Of a stretch of DNA of 55,707 nucleotides, positions 1-10,627 are shown piece by piece. The notes below the pieces were generated by a model. That model did no database searches. It was not told where the DNA came from and was given only the letters and a program-made list of their open reading frames with translations. Within the stretch, counting starts at the first letter, position 1; every line of letters starts with the position of its first letter. Source of the stretch: Cylindrobasidium torrendii FP15055 ss-10 (taxonomy: Eukaryota > Basidiomycota > Agaricomycetes > Agaricales > Physalacriaceae); NCBI GenBank assembly GCA_000934385.1, contig KN880588.1, positions 1 through 55,707 on the forward strand, written 5' to 3'. The position numbers and the translations under genes were made by a program.

Positions 1-2151
1 TGGCCAGTAAAGTATGCGTTTCGAGGACGTGGGCCCATCGATAGACTTGTACGAGCACGTCCAGCCTACGTACCTTGAATTTCATGGCATTCGCACAACT
101 ACTTGGTTGACGTTTCTGAAAATGCTCAAATTTCATATAGGAATGTTTTGTTGTTCTTGCGCTATGTAACTTCGAAGTCTCCTCAGCAAATCCTTGGGTT
201 CGTCGTCGTGGTGGTCAGCCTGCGCCATATCAGACTTGACCTCTGAGTTATACCCTGCGCCCTGGGCACCTACAGGTCATTGAATATCCACTCATCCAAT
301 TCATGGCCATGCTAAGCAACAATCTCTGGACATAGCAACATATTTTCGCCTGAGTAGTCGTCCTGCTTAACCTGACCTGACCCTTACTGCTAAATTCATG
401 GCAACCACTTGCGGGTTGGCATAGGACCATTCGAGTACTTTATCTCTGTCGTTTCCACTGGAATAATAACTCCTTCTTTTGCATCCAGAATGCTGAATGT
501 TCAGAAAGCGACTATCAAGTCGACCAAGGCGCTAGACAAGCGGAACGAGGCACGCGACATCGAGGTGTGTGGTCATGACCTCCATTTTGCCACTGCCGCT
601 CTGACCTCAATTCCCAACAGATTCCCTTTGTTTTTTCGATGTAGACTATCGCTAGGCTGTATGAATACAACTATCGAGTCGGCCAAGGTGCTAGACAAGC
701 GGAACGGGGCACTCGACATCAGGGTGTGCGGTCATGACCTCTATTTGCCCACTACCGCTCTGACCTCAATTTCCAACAGATTCTCTTCGTTTTTTCCATT
801 CACACTATCGCTAGAATGTACAGAAAGCAACTATCGAGTCGACCAAGGCGCTAGACCAGCGGAACTAGGCACTCGACATCGAGGTGCGCGGCCATGACCT
901 CCATTTCCCGACTACCACTCTAACCTCAATTTCCAACAGATTCCCTTCCTTCTTTCCATGCACATCATCGCTAGGATATACAGAAAGCAACTAATGAGTC
1001 GGCCAAGGTGCTCGGCAAGTGGAACGGGGCACTCGATACCCAGGTGCGCGACCTCGACCTCTATTTACCCACTGTCTACTCGACAGCCTATGCAATATTA
1101 CCCTTCACGCGTCACGTTCCGCGTTTCAGATTGCTGCAGAAACCTCCTTCTTCGAATCTCTTTTCTTTTATTCGCCCTCCGCGACATGTAACCGGCGCGA
1201 CAGTCTCATCAAGGCTGTCGGTGTGCACGACCGAATAGGTCGACTTGACGTCGGCTACACTGAACGAGACCGTGAAGAGTAGTTGCAGCACACCTTGAGG
1301 TTTTGAGATGCTCTGGTCAGCCTTTTCGCATGTTTTTTTGCTTATGTTTCTATCTGTCTCAGTGGCGGTATATCGCGCCTTCGCTGATGGCACTCGCGTC
1401 TAAGACAACTGTGACACGTACATAAGTATGCCGCAAGTGCTACGCCCTGTGCATCCTCCCCGCGCCGACAGCAGCCGCAGGCGCTAGTCGGGACACTCCG
1501 CCTCTGCGTTTACTGCTTGTTCCCTTGCTCTAGTTTGTTGACGTCCCTCCAGGAAGCAGAAGCTGAACTAGTGCTTTGCGCTCATGTATCTCCATTATCC
1601 CATATGTTATGGCTATTGCCAATGCAAATCCCTTCTCCACTGCCTGAACAATGCGCAAGGATAGGCTTGAGCACATGGTTTCCTCAAGATGCGCTCTCGG
1701 ATCGGACATGGAGCCAGCGCGGCAGCGCCTCTTTGAAAACGGACCGTTTCACTGGTCGTATTGGTTGGGAGTCTGAGAATCACGCGATTCGATAGGTAAT
1801 TTTTTCCTGAAGGAATACGACTAAGTACTGAGTGCTCGACTTTGGGGTCGGTCTAAGTTCAACGATTCATACATTGTCTTTGTTTTTCAGATCCCCAGCA
1901 AGTTACCTCTAGCGTGATTTTAGAGAGAGAAGATATATGTACAGTAGTCGAGATTACTGTGGGGCTACCTGGCTTGTACGCTGCACTATGTTACGTTGCG
2001 ACGGTATGCTCTTGCTCTACTTATCGAGGCATACCGCCCTGTTTATCCTCACACCATATTGTGCTACGTACATACAGACACCCCTACTTACATTTCACCT
2101 CCTCACGTACCATAGCGTACAGGCCTGCACACCACTTCAAACCGGAGCTAA
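1..2151. other. Gene-free left flank
   Basis: No convincing coding region was found in these 2.15 kb. The open frames present are short, overlap on several strands and show no family motif. The stretch holds the roughly 160-bp minisatellite listed separately (about 486-1085). The rest looks like unique intergenic sequence running up to the 3' end of the F-box-like gene. Confidence 0.6.
486..1085. repeat. Minisatellite, about 3.7 copies of a 159-160 bp unit
   Basis: Imperfect tandem repeats are visible by eye. The anchor word actatcgctag (or a close variant) recurs at about 645, 804 and 964, and the anchor CTATCGAGTCGRCCAAGG at about 511, 670, 830 and 990, giving spacings of 159-160 bp. Each unit also carries a CATGACCTCYATTT-like segment and a CCAACAGATTC segment. 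The fourth copy is diverged and fades out near 1085. Because 160 is not a multiple of three, the long open frame crossing the array (409-897) cannot be an in-frame protein repeat and is best read as chance. Confidence 0.85.
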
Positions 2152-3726
2152 TCAAATCAATTCTGGAGACCACCTTCCATAAGTCCAACGAAGTTGTTCA
2201 ATTTGCTCTGGGGACAGGCTGAGGGTATACGAGAAGTGCTTGAGCGCAAGAGGAAACATGCTTCTCACGCCTTCAACGTGTGCGTAGAGGCAAGGGGGAG
2301 GCGCCAGCTTGAAGTCCAAGTAGGAATCGGTGGTTATGGATAGCGATGAGAGCCCGGCCAGTTCTTCGGGCGGACACTGGAGTAACACCTCCTGCAGTGT
2401 AAGGAGACCCTCACTCACGTGCAGGAAGATGTGGGGAATTCCTCGGAGCGACGAAATCCGTAAGTCGCGGTATTCAAGGCCCCCAATGGACAGCGAGAAA
2501 AGCTGGGAGCCCTGGGTTTCCCTGTGTTGTTCTAGCCATTGGTTGAGAGGCACTGCACTTGGCGGCGTTGTGTTGCTTTGTCGGATCTCGAGTCTGACTA
2601 GCTCGGGTGCTGAGATTGATGAGAGAGCACTCAGAGCAATGGCGTGGATGGTAAGACGGCGCAGGCGTGTCAAGGTGCACCGTTGCGTCCAGCTATCTGG
2701 GACCGACGCTTCCGTCACCTCGAGGTCAACAATTTTCTGCCAGTGTGTGGGCAGGCCCAATGCAAGGGATTCCCTTGCGTCGTGTATGGTGATTGCTTGG
2801 ATGGCGGGGCATCTGGTGACAATCGGGGTTACATCGTCTGTGTACCGACCCGGGCCACTCTGCCAGGCGCTATTGCTATCGCCAACGCCAAATTCCAGCA
2901 GTGAGGGCAATGGGGGCATCTCTTGTAGTAAGAACACTAGTTCCCAGGGCACGTGCAGAGAAGATAAGGACGATGGTAGGCAGAGTGTTGCTGTACTACG
3001 GTCTGCCTCATCAGGGTCCAAGTCCCATTCATCCTTGGGGGAGAACACTGTAAGCTTTTTCAAAGTCGAGATTTGCGATAGGATGGCAATGTCGTTTAGG
3101 AAAGATATCCATGTGTTCGGCGCATATTGCAGGCTGACAAGGTAATGGCAGCAGTGGATCCCAATGTCCTTGAATCCTCCGTCCAGCAAGATAGCATGCA
3201 GGAGGAACATGGGGTTGGTGATTAGAGCTTTGGGGGGGATTCCAGCACCTTTTCCAAATACTAACGATTTCAGGTTGGGGAGGTAGCATGGGGGAAGGAG
3301 GTCAGCCCATTGTTGTCCCTCGATAATGAGTTCTTCTATGCGTCGTCCATGGACGGAGAGAAGTGTCTCAACAAATGCGGATATATCTCGATATTCATAC
3401 CTCCGAGTGTTAATGACCACAGTCAAATGGGCGGCGCGGTGTAGGGGGTGGTCTCTCATTGACAAGGTAGCTGAGGTGTGCAGCGGTGTTGAGAGGTATA
3501 ACCAGCCATGTTCGTTGGCGATACTGCAAACTATCGAGCGAAACATTTGGTTGGTACGAGCCAGGCTCAGCCAGATTGTGTTTCGGTTCACGGGCTCGCT
3601 TGTTGCAATGGCCCACCAGCAGATTTCCAGCCAAATTTCAGTGGGTACTTTGGCCGTGGGAATCAGTAAGGATATGAAGCGGTGCGGTGCGTGCCCACCA
3701 AGTGCTTCAACGGGCACGTTATTCAT
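2152..3726 (-). CDS. F-box-like / leucine-rich-repeat-like protein, 524 aa, single exon
   Basis: The uninterrupted frame starts at ATG 3726 and ends with TGA at 2152. Residues about 26-45 (VPTEIWLEICWWAI) read like the short degenerate F-box of basidiomycete F-box-like proteins, followed by a long region of leucine-rich strands without a strict consensus. Such proteins are typically Skp1-binding substrate adaptors of SCF ubiquitin ligases, and the family is large and fast-evolving in Agaricomycetes. No intron is needed, unusual for this window but common in this family. The assignment rests on fold-like resemblance; no substrate can be inferred. Neighbours on both sides are long gene-poor stretches. 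Confidence 0.75.
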   Translation of the reverse strand: MNNVPVEALGGHAPHRFISLLIPTAKVPTEIWLEICWWAIATSEPVNRNTIWLSLARTNQMFRSIVCSIANEHGWLYLSTPLHTSATLSMRDHPLHRAAHLTVVINTRRYEYRDISAFVETLLSVHGRRIEELIIEGQQWADLLPPCYLPNLKSLVFGKGAGIPPKALITNPMFLLHAILLDGGFKDIGIHCCHYLVSLQYAPNTWISFLNDIAILSQISTLKKLTVFSPKDEWDLDPDEADRSTATLCLPSSLSSLHVPWELVFLLQEMPPLPSLLEFGVGDSNSAWQSGPGRYTDDVTPIVTRCPAIQAITIHDARESLALGLPTHWQKIVDLEVTEASVPDSWTQRCTLTRLRRLTIHAIALSALSSISAPELVRLEIRQSNTTPPSAVPLNQWLEQHRETQGSQLFSLSIGGLEYRDLRISSLRGIPHIFLHVSEGLLTLQEVLLQCPPEELAGLSSLSITTDSYLDFKLAPPPCLYAHVEGVRSMFPLALKHFSYTLSLSPEQIEQLRWTYGRWSPELI

Positions 3727-6700
3727 CTTCTTGGACGATGAAAACTAGCCTGGAAGGGTAGAATCAAGTGATGCAAAGGCAGGCAGTGTAAGTAATCGCG
3801 GGGAAGAAGCAAGCGGCCTGTCAATGACGTCGTCAGTGGTACGCCGAAAAGCAAAAAGCAACAAAAAAGCAAAGCGGATCGGAAAGCTATCCGAACAGCC
3901 TCTTACAGCAGCATCTACCAGCGCCTACCTGAATACTAACAACCGCGCTTCATACAATGTGCTTCTCATTGAATTTGATTATCCAGAAATCAAGCTGGCG
4001 TCCGATATCCTCGATGCCGGTCGTGCCGAAGCTCGGCATGCATCAATTTTTGCCGAATATACAATTCCCTGATTGCGACATTCGTTCCCGCCTTCTGGCT
4101 GTGGTCCATGTCCGCCCCAAGCCAGCCACCCTCTACACCCGGGCGCCAATTACCCTAACTACAGGTAATACCTGACTGCCAATGCTGGCACTACTCTCAA
4201 CAACTCGTAGGAATTGGGATGGGGGCGGCAAACAGAGCAGCAATACCACAATTGCTATGTACACCCCAATCCGTCCATGCCGGCCCTCTCACAAGATTGT
4301 GGAACCCTGATCCCCCACAGCGAGCCAAGCGCAAGTCTGCGACAAACTCTCGATCTTGCAAGAAACGCAGAAAAGACATCTGGAAGCACCACCAATAATC
4401 ACTCCATCGACGGCCTTTGGGTCAAGTGCAGCCCCATTACCACCGGGAGCATTCACTAGCACTAGCGAGCCATCCATAATGAAGAATTCCCCAGCTGTCA
4501 TTTACTAAGCTGCGACCGACTGTTGACATGGACATTTCGTCCACGGTCTGAAGGGAATAAGTCAGAGGCACCGGCGCCCCCCAGGATGTCGAAGGAACGT
4601 CCCTGTCTGGATGATTACAGCCACCTTGGCTGCAAACTATGCCCAGGGTGAGTTGTTACCACAATGTGTGACTACCAGTACTTACCCTCATAAGTCTTCA
4701 AGCTTCAAGAATGGGAGGAGCCCCATAAACGCAGTTCTTAGCCATCTCAAGAGCGAGCATTTCGAGGAGAATGCGCGCGAGCGCGATGGACACACTTTCG
4801 GACAACAAAGCCCTGCTTCAGGCCGTCCGACGTGTTCTGCCTATTCTTTTCTTTTTCAAAGATCCTATTACACGGTAGCGTAACCTGTAAGGGGATCTGT
4901 TTTGAAGTACCTATCTAGCTACGCGCTACATATGTACATTGTCCTTTTCTGCTACTGTAGTCTACTCCTGTACTTGATATACTCGAGCTGGCGCTGACTC
5001 AGGCCCTCGTGAGCTCTCGTCGAACCAGTTGGGCGCTCCAATGGAACTCCCCCCATACTTTTTCCTCCTTTGCGTGTCTTTTTGTTCCTCTTTGCCAAAT
5101 TTATACACCATCAAGCTCGAACAATGGACAAAGTCGCTCCGGATTATCTTTTTCCGCCGCCTGGATATCACGTCGCTGGGCACGGATATTTCCTTTGGAG
5201 TCGGGCAGGCGAAGACTTGAGACGCTCTGCATTCCGGTGCGGCCTTCATGTTTGCTTCTTTGTCGCTCGGAATCAGACTTGGAGGGGTACACGGGGGCAT
5301 TTTCTCTGGCGTTGTCCTGCCGCGATGCACTTCCGACGCACGCTGTTGGGCCTATTCAAGGCGTACCGTTTGACTGTTTGACTACTCTGATATTTGCAAA
5401 CGCCTTTCTTCTCTTTAAAAAGACAATAGCCCTCATTGTTGATTGAACTAGATGTGGATCGTGCAGGGTGAAGACGAAGGAATAGCACGATGAGTGTTCC
5501 CAGTAGTACAGTAGCAGCCTTTTATGTACAAGCGAACTATACATGTTCAGCAACGGAAAGGGTCAAGGACTCATAGATAACACTATATTGATATAACGAG
5601 CACGCTCGCTATTGAGCGTCTGCATTGTATGGATGGGGGAGGAGAACATAAGGGCTATTCAAGAGAAACCCACCATGGGCATGCTTGAGTCCTTGACTCT
5701 AAATAAGCGACGCCCATAACCCCGACCAACATATACCCTGTACCCTGCTGAACGAGCCCTTTACCATTCGAGTGGCTTAACGCGCCTTCCAAAGCTGCCA
5801 ACTACTCAACCGAGGTTTGGCCGATCTCCAACGCCGGATATTGCTATTGGCCGACAAAGGTGGGGAAGACGACAACAGTGGAGGATGAGGGAGATGGCAC
5901 CGGCGGGGGACTCGAATTGTACGGGCCGCAGGAGCAACTGCCATCGGCTATAATTTTGAACTCGTGGGTAGGAGTTTGCGGACGGTGGAATGGATGGTGT
6001 GCATGCCCTTTAGCAAAACATGGCCGCGAGGTTAAGTAAAACCGAGGTAGATCGTTTACATTGGTCGAGTCGGTGATGGCGTCAGAGCAACTGGGTCATG
6101 ATAATGCATGATACATGATGGTGGGCGGAGACAGAGATGCCCCACGTGGAATTGAACCGATCGCCTTGTTTGGCGGCTGGCGTCCGCATCGAAAACGCCA
6201 TGCAATGATATGGAGAAGAACTACCAACTACGCGCAACCGTGGCCTCTGTAGAAGGCGATGTGTTGATAGGCTGTAGCAATTGCGCATGAAAGCAATATG
6301 TAGTACAGCGGCTTCGCGCCCTTCCATTCAGCCGCCGTGCAGCTCGGCCGCGCGACTTACGTTACGTAATTTGATGGGCCCCGTCCCTCTCGGCGTTGCG
6401 CTGTGCGGTATCGGAAAAGCCTAAAATGATTTTGATATTAGCATGGAAGAAATAAGACATTTTGATATTTCTTAAGGTAATACCAATAACGGGACTTCAA
6501 TAATAGGATTTCGATAGTAAAGTCGTAGATATCAAGGACATATCACGGTGTTTGCTATGATCTCTTTGTTTTGAGAAGAAATTGGGGTGATGTAATAAGA
6601 CAAAGCGCAACTTGATATTTTGCTGTTATTCGCCTGTCATCTTTGATGACACAATCAAAATTGATTTGTAATTGATATGATCATGATATTATGTCATTAT

Positions 6701-7555
6701 GCTGACCGGAAATATTGAAATGAAATCACGCCGCTTTGATTCAATATATGCGCCGAGGATAACGTGAAAAATCATCACTATTTCGATCAATATTTGTGGC
6801 GCAAATATAGAAATCTCTACCTGGTGTAACTTCGTTGTAGCTCGTCTTACCCTAACCCTAATAAGTAATTCTTGGTGTGACCGCCCCACTTCTCCATTCC
6901 ATCCTTCGCCCATCCCTCTTCCATGTCTCCCCGCCTGCATCCCGCCATCACTGTCATCATTTTTCAGGATGTTTAGAGGCATTTATAAAGCCGCCGAGCA
7001 TTATAATGATCGACGGCCAGCAAGACAATGGCGGCTCACAATCATAATATGTACTGGGAAATCAATGTGTAGACTTCGTCTGCCCGCAAGGACATGTATT
7101 GATCCGCTGGCAAGATATGTACTTCGCTATCATTACACAGAATTATAATGAAAGTGTATTTCGTGTGATGATCGGTTGTGGCCCATCGAAAAAGGCGGCA
7201 TCTCTGGCTTTGTTCTTGCAACGTTGAGCGAATCAAAATCCACATCAACAAGATTGCATCAAGAGATCGAGAAGGACTTGAGTCAAACCAGTTGCGCGTT
7301 GAGTACTTGAGTAAGTACCAGACCACTGCCTGCAGGCCTTCTCATGTGGCTGACGCTATTACGGCGCAACATCATAGAGCGGGCATGGAATCGAACCAGT
7401 GTAATCCTGCAATGTGCAGCTTGCTTGTTCTAAATGCAGTAGAATCACCAACTTCATTGCCAGCATGACACCTAAAATTCTGCAGCTGCAATGCTATAAA
7501 GCAGAAGTTGGCCCGGGTTTGGCTATGCCAGCTCGTCTTCGAAAGGGCAAACAAA
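3727..7555. other. Long gene-poor interval
   Basis: No gene could be supported in these 3.8 kb. Overlapping open frames on both strands between about 4962 and 5446 have no recognisable motif, and an isolated minus-strand frame around 4289-4501 reads plausibly as protein but could not be joined to other exons. Other contents are an AT-rich tract (about 6420-6830), two telomere-like CCCTAA units near 6850, and two tRNA B-box-like words on the minus strand (6148-6158, 7387-7397) without a foldable tRNA. A small or fast-evolving gene cannot be excluded. Confidence 0.5.
6420..6830. repeat. AT-rich tract with recurring TTGATATT-like words
   Basis: GATATT, TGATAT, AATATTG or ATATC words recur many times on both strands (for example near 6430, 6458, 6611, 6672 and 6690), against a much more AT-rich background than the surrounding genes. 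There is no fixed period, so this is a degenerate word cluster and not a tandem array. It contains no gene I can support. Confidence 0.5.
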
Positions 7556-9899
7556 ATGGACGCCATGCCAGATACTAACATTTCAGTATTCACTGCAGCG
7601 CTGCTACTCGTCTTGAGCCTCATATATATTGTCTGGGTCTCGAGGCCAGCAAAGTTATCGAGATATGTGCCAGGACCTCCTTCGCCATCGTGGGTGGCAG
7701 GTAAGCATCGAAATATAAATTGTATGCAGAAGACTCACCATTCTATGTACTAGGCCACATCGTTGACATCTGGCGAAATCAAAAGCAATCAGGGGATCTC
7801 GAGTTCTCCTGGTTTCGCAAGTATGGTGCTACTATAAAAATCAAAGGGACCTTTGGAGTGCGTGATTTACCGGACGCTTAGTACCAGTTCGTAGCTGAAT
7901 TCCGTTTTCCAAACCATAACAGACGGACATTCTTATGACATCCGATCCAAAAGCATTGCAACACATCATTCACACATCGAACTACCGTTTCCAAAAGTCT
8001 GAGGAAATCATTGTGAGCGTCCTTCGGCCATCGACAGGGAACGGAATCCTCTCCGTACAAGGTCGGTCCCTATATGGCAACCGTGGTTCAATCCTGAAGC
8101 AGCTACACTCCCGCAGGCACGACTCACCAGCGCCATCGCAAAGTCTTCAGTCCTACGTTTGCGGAAACCCAAGTACGCGGATTTCTGCCCCTCTTTCAGC
8201 GCATCGGCAAAGAGGTGCTTTCTCTTTATTATGAACCACCTCAACTTGAACGTGTCGTGTCAAGTTAACCAGCGAAATGATCGATGCCATGGACGACAGA
8301 TCAGAGCAGGTATTCAACATGCATCGATGGTTAGGACGTGCATCCTTGGATATCATAGGCGAAGGTGTGCAATTATTAGTCCTTTGTTACGGGCTCGGTC
8401 CAACCCAGGCCGCGTTGTGTAGCTGCCTTCGGCCATCGCTTCAATTCGCTGCAAAACGAGAATTGTGAGATGAGCGTGATACTGTACCACCTTCTGTGAG
8501 AGCATCATTTCAGAGTGTGCGCACGGTTGTACTCATTACCGTACTCCAGTGACAATGCATCAGCTATGAGCAAGCCCCTTCGAGTGGTCATCTGGGCCCT
8601 TGTAACATTCCCTACCCTTCAAGGTCTCCTTCAATACTCGCCTCACTTCTTCGAGTTCCACCGAACGATCCTGAAGTTTCAGGAAATAGCGAAAGGCATT
8701 GCCTCGAAAATCGTGGACGATGCAAAGACATCCCAGAGTACTGCCATGCATACTGTCGAAGGCAAGGATGTACTGAGTATCTTGGGTCAGCATAAACGTG
8801 CTTCACAGTTACGACCCGAATTTCCTGACCTTTCGTAGTGCGCGCCAATCAAAGCGATGATCCGACACGAAGACTTGATAGCGAAGAAGTCCTATCTCAG
8901 GCAGCGTGCGTATCCATAGGCCCCTTTCCCGCCCTTACTGATTGTTTGGCCAGAACGCTGCTGTCTGCAGGACAAGAAACATCAGCCTCAACGCTCGCAT
9001 GGGTCTTTTATGAGCTCAGCAGCAAACCCGACATCCAGGCCAAAATACGCACAGAAATTGCGGAGGCCAGAGCGCATCGCTGCGATGAAGAGCTCACGAC
9101 GCAGGACTACGATGGGATGTATACCTTGAACGCTGTAATCAAGGTAAGTCTCAGGCTTCTGGCTGTATTTCCCTCAAAGGTCTACAATTTTACAGGAAAC
9201 CTTACGCATGTATCCCATCCTAGGCAAGATCTCGAGACAAGCTGTAGTGGATGAAATCATCCCATTGTCCGAGCCCATATTTACGGCAGACGGAGGAAGC
9301 ATCGACGCCATCCCAGTGCAGAAAGGCCAGCTTATTGAGTGTGCTATCCACGGGTATAACCGGTACGCCAGCATCGTAGGTTGTCCCGCTTTCTCAATGG
9401 CTAACGTCGATTGGTCTTGCCGCGTTTTAGAAACCCCGCCGTCTGGGGTCCCGATGCAGATGTTTGGCGACCCGAGCGATGGGGCGAGCAGTTGGACAAA
9501 AACATTCCTCTTGGGCTCTTCGGAAATTTGTGAGGTCCTCGCTATAGATCAAGTGCTATACTGACCTTTCCTCTAGGTTGACCTTCAGTGAGAGACATCC
9601 GGACTCCGCAGTAACAATGCAAAACTCATGTCAGTACAGGTGGCGGCGTGCGGGGTTGTATTGGCTGGCGTTTTGCGTAGGCATTTGACATTGATCATCC
9701 AAAGCTGTCTTTCTGACGCGTTTCTAGCGTGACGGAGATGCAGACGGTGGCCGCAGAGCTGCTCGAAAAATTCCACTTCGGACCGTCGGAGGATTTGAAG
9801 GACGTGAGACGATGGCCTGGGTTTCTTCTAACCCCGCGCTTAGCAGGTCGCCTTCACGAAGGCGCGCAGATGCCATTGACCGTAGCCCCACTAGAATAG
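7556..9899 (+). CDS. Cytochrome P450 monooxygenase, 546 aa, 14 exons
   Basis: Exons: 7556-7700, 7754-7857, 7923-8061, 8117-8214, 8265-8364, 8423-8464, 8516-8785, 8839-8905, 8954-9143, 9196-9362, 9431-9529, 9577-9587, 9640-9676, 9728-9899. The joined frame is open from ATG to TAG. In order it shows an N-terminal membrane anchor (residues about 9-28), a proline-rich hinge (PGPPSPSW), a C-helix HQRHRKVFSPTF, the I-helix oxygen-binding AGQET, the K-helix ETLR, the PERW motif and the heme loop FSGGVRGCIGWRFA with the ligand cysteine. It is therefore an intact, probably ER-bound heme monooxygenase of basidiomycete type. Exon 12 is only 11 nt. The acceptor of exon 7 (an AG directly after another AG) is the least certain junction. 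The substrate is unknown; the terpene-synthase-like gene 0.7 kb away makes terpenoid oxidation a guess. Confidence 0.93.
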
Positions 9900-9980
9900 T
9901 CCTGAAGCAAGGTCGCGTAAGATTGGCACTATACAGAGATTACTTGGTAGCCGATGCACCCTACCAGCTGCCAGCCTCAG

Positions 9981-10464
9981 TCATGCTTCCTTATGGCTTG
10001 GTCGATTGGGCGAGCCTTCGCATGAACGAAGGAATCATCGATAAACTGGTTGAGGGTTCTGTGCAGGGAGCTCATGGACAGATCCTCGGCCCACAACGTC
10101 TTGGATGTAGGAGGCGGACGTTGGCCAGTCGTCAATAGTAGTCAGTGTCATTGCCAACGCCTCCAAGCATACATACCGAGAAATCAGTCGGCGTTGCCTT
10201 CCTCAAATCGACGTCAAAGCATAAAAGTCCTGTAATTGACATACAGGTCGGGGTCGAACAGCGCAGAGTCTAAGTCGGCTGTTACTGGGTGCAGCCAAAT
10301 GGCCAAGTCAAAGCGCCCCAACCCTTCGCGGTAAATTTCGCCCATACACTGGAAAAGAGTGCGAAGGATGTGGTGGCAAGTAGCATTACAAGTACCAATG
10401 TCGTGGTGTGAAGCTGGGAGTGATCGAAGGATTTCCCCCGTATTCTGCGCACTGATTCTGCCAT
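9981..10464 (-). CDS. Doubtful small spliced gene, unrecognised
   Basis: A minus-strand ATG at 10464 opens a coding-like stretch. A possible intron (about 10350-10396) joins it to a segment reading MGEIYREGLGRF, and further coding-like pieces occur down to a TGA at 9981 (for example SSLHRTLNQFIDDSF). Several donor and acceptor signals exist, but I could not find one combination that keeps all pieces in frame, so the exon structure is unresolved. It may be a real short gene, a decayed one, or antisense noise. No family was recognised. It lies between the P450 and the terpene-synthase-like gene. Confidence 0.25.
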
Positions 10465-10627
10465 TGTTCCCGCGACGAACGTCGATGTGATAGGACCTCT
10501 GATGATTTATAAGCGTCTATGAGCTTTTCGATATTTACAAATAAATCTAGACAACATGTACATCCTACGATAATTTAATAGCTATAACACATAGCAAAAC
10601 ATACAACAAAGCGCTGCAGAAAACCCA

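Noticed and set aside
409..897. 162-codon open frame across the minisatellite
   Set aside because: The repeat period (159-160 bp) shifts the frame in each copy, the predicted protein has no motif and other strands are also open; best read as chance.
4962..5446. Overlapping open frames on both strands as a possible gene
   Set aside because: Several frames are open at once, none shows a motif or a credible exon chain, and composition bias explains them.
6120..6240. Minus-strand tRNA gene suggested by a B-box and D-loop-like words
   Set aside because: No complementary acceptor stem and a poor T-stem; kept only as a possible relic.
6845..6865. Telomeric repeat array (CCCTAA)n
   Set aside because: Only about two units are present, within chance expectation, and unique sequence continues on both sides.
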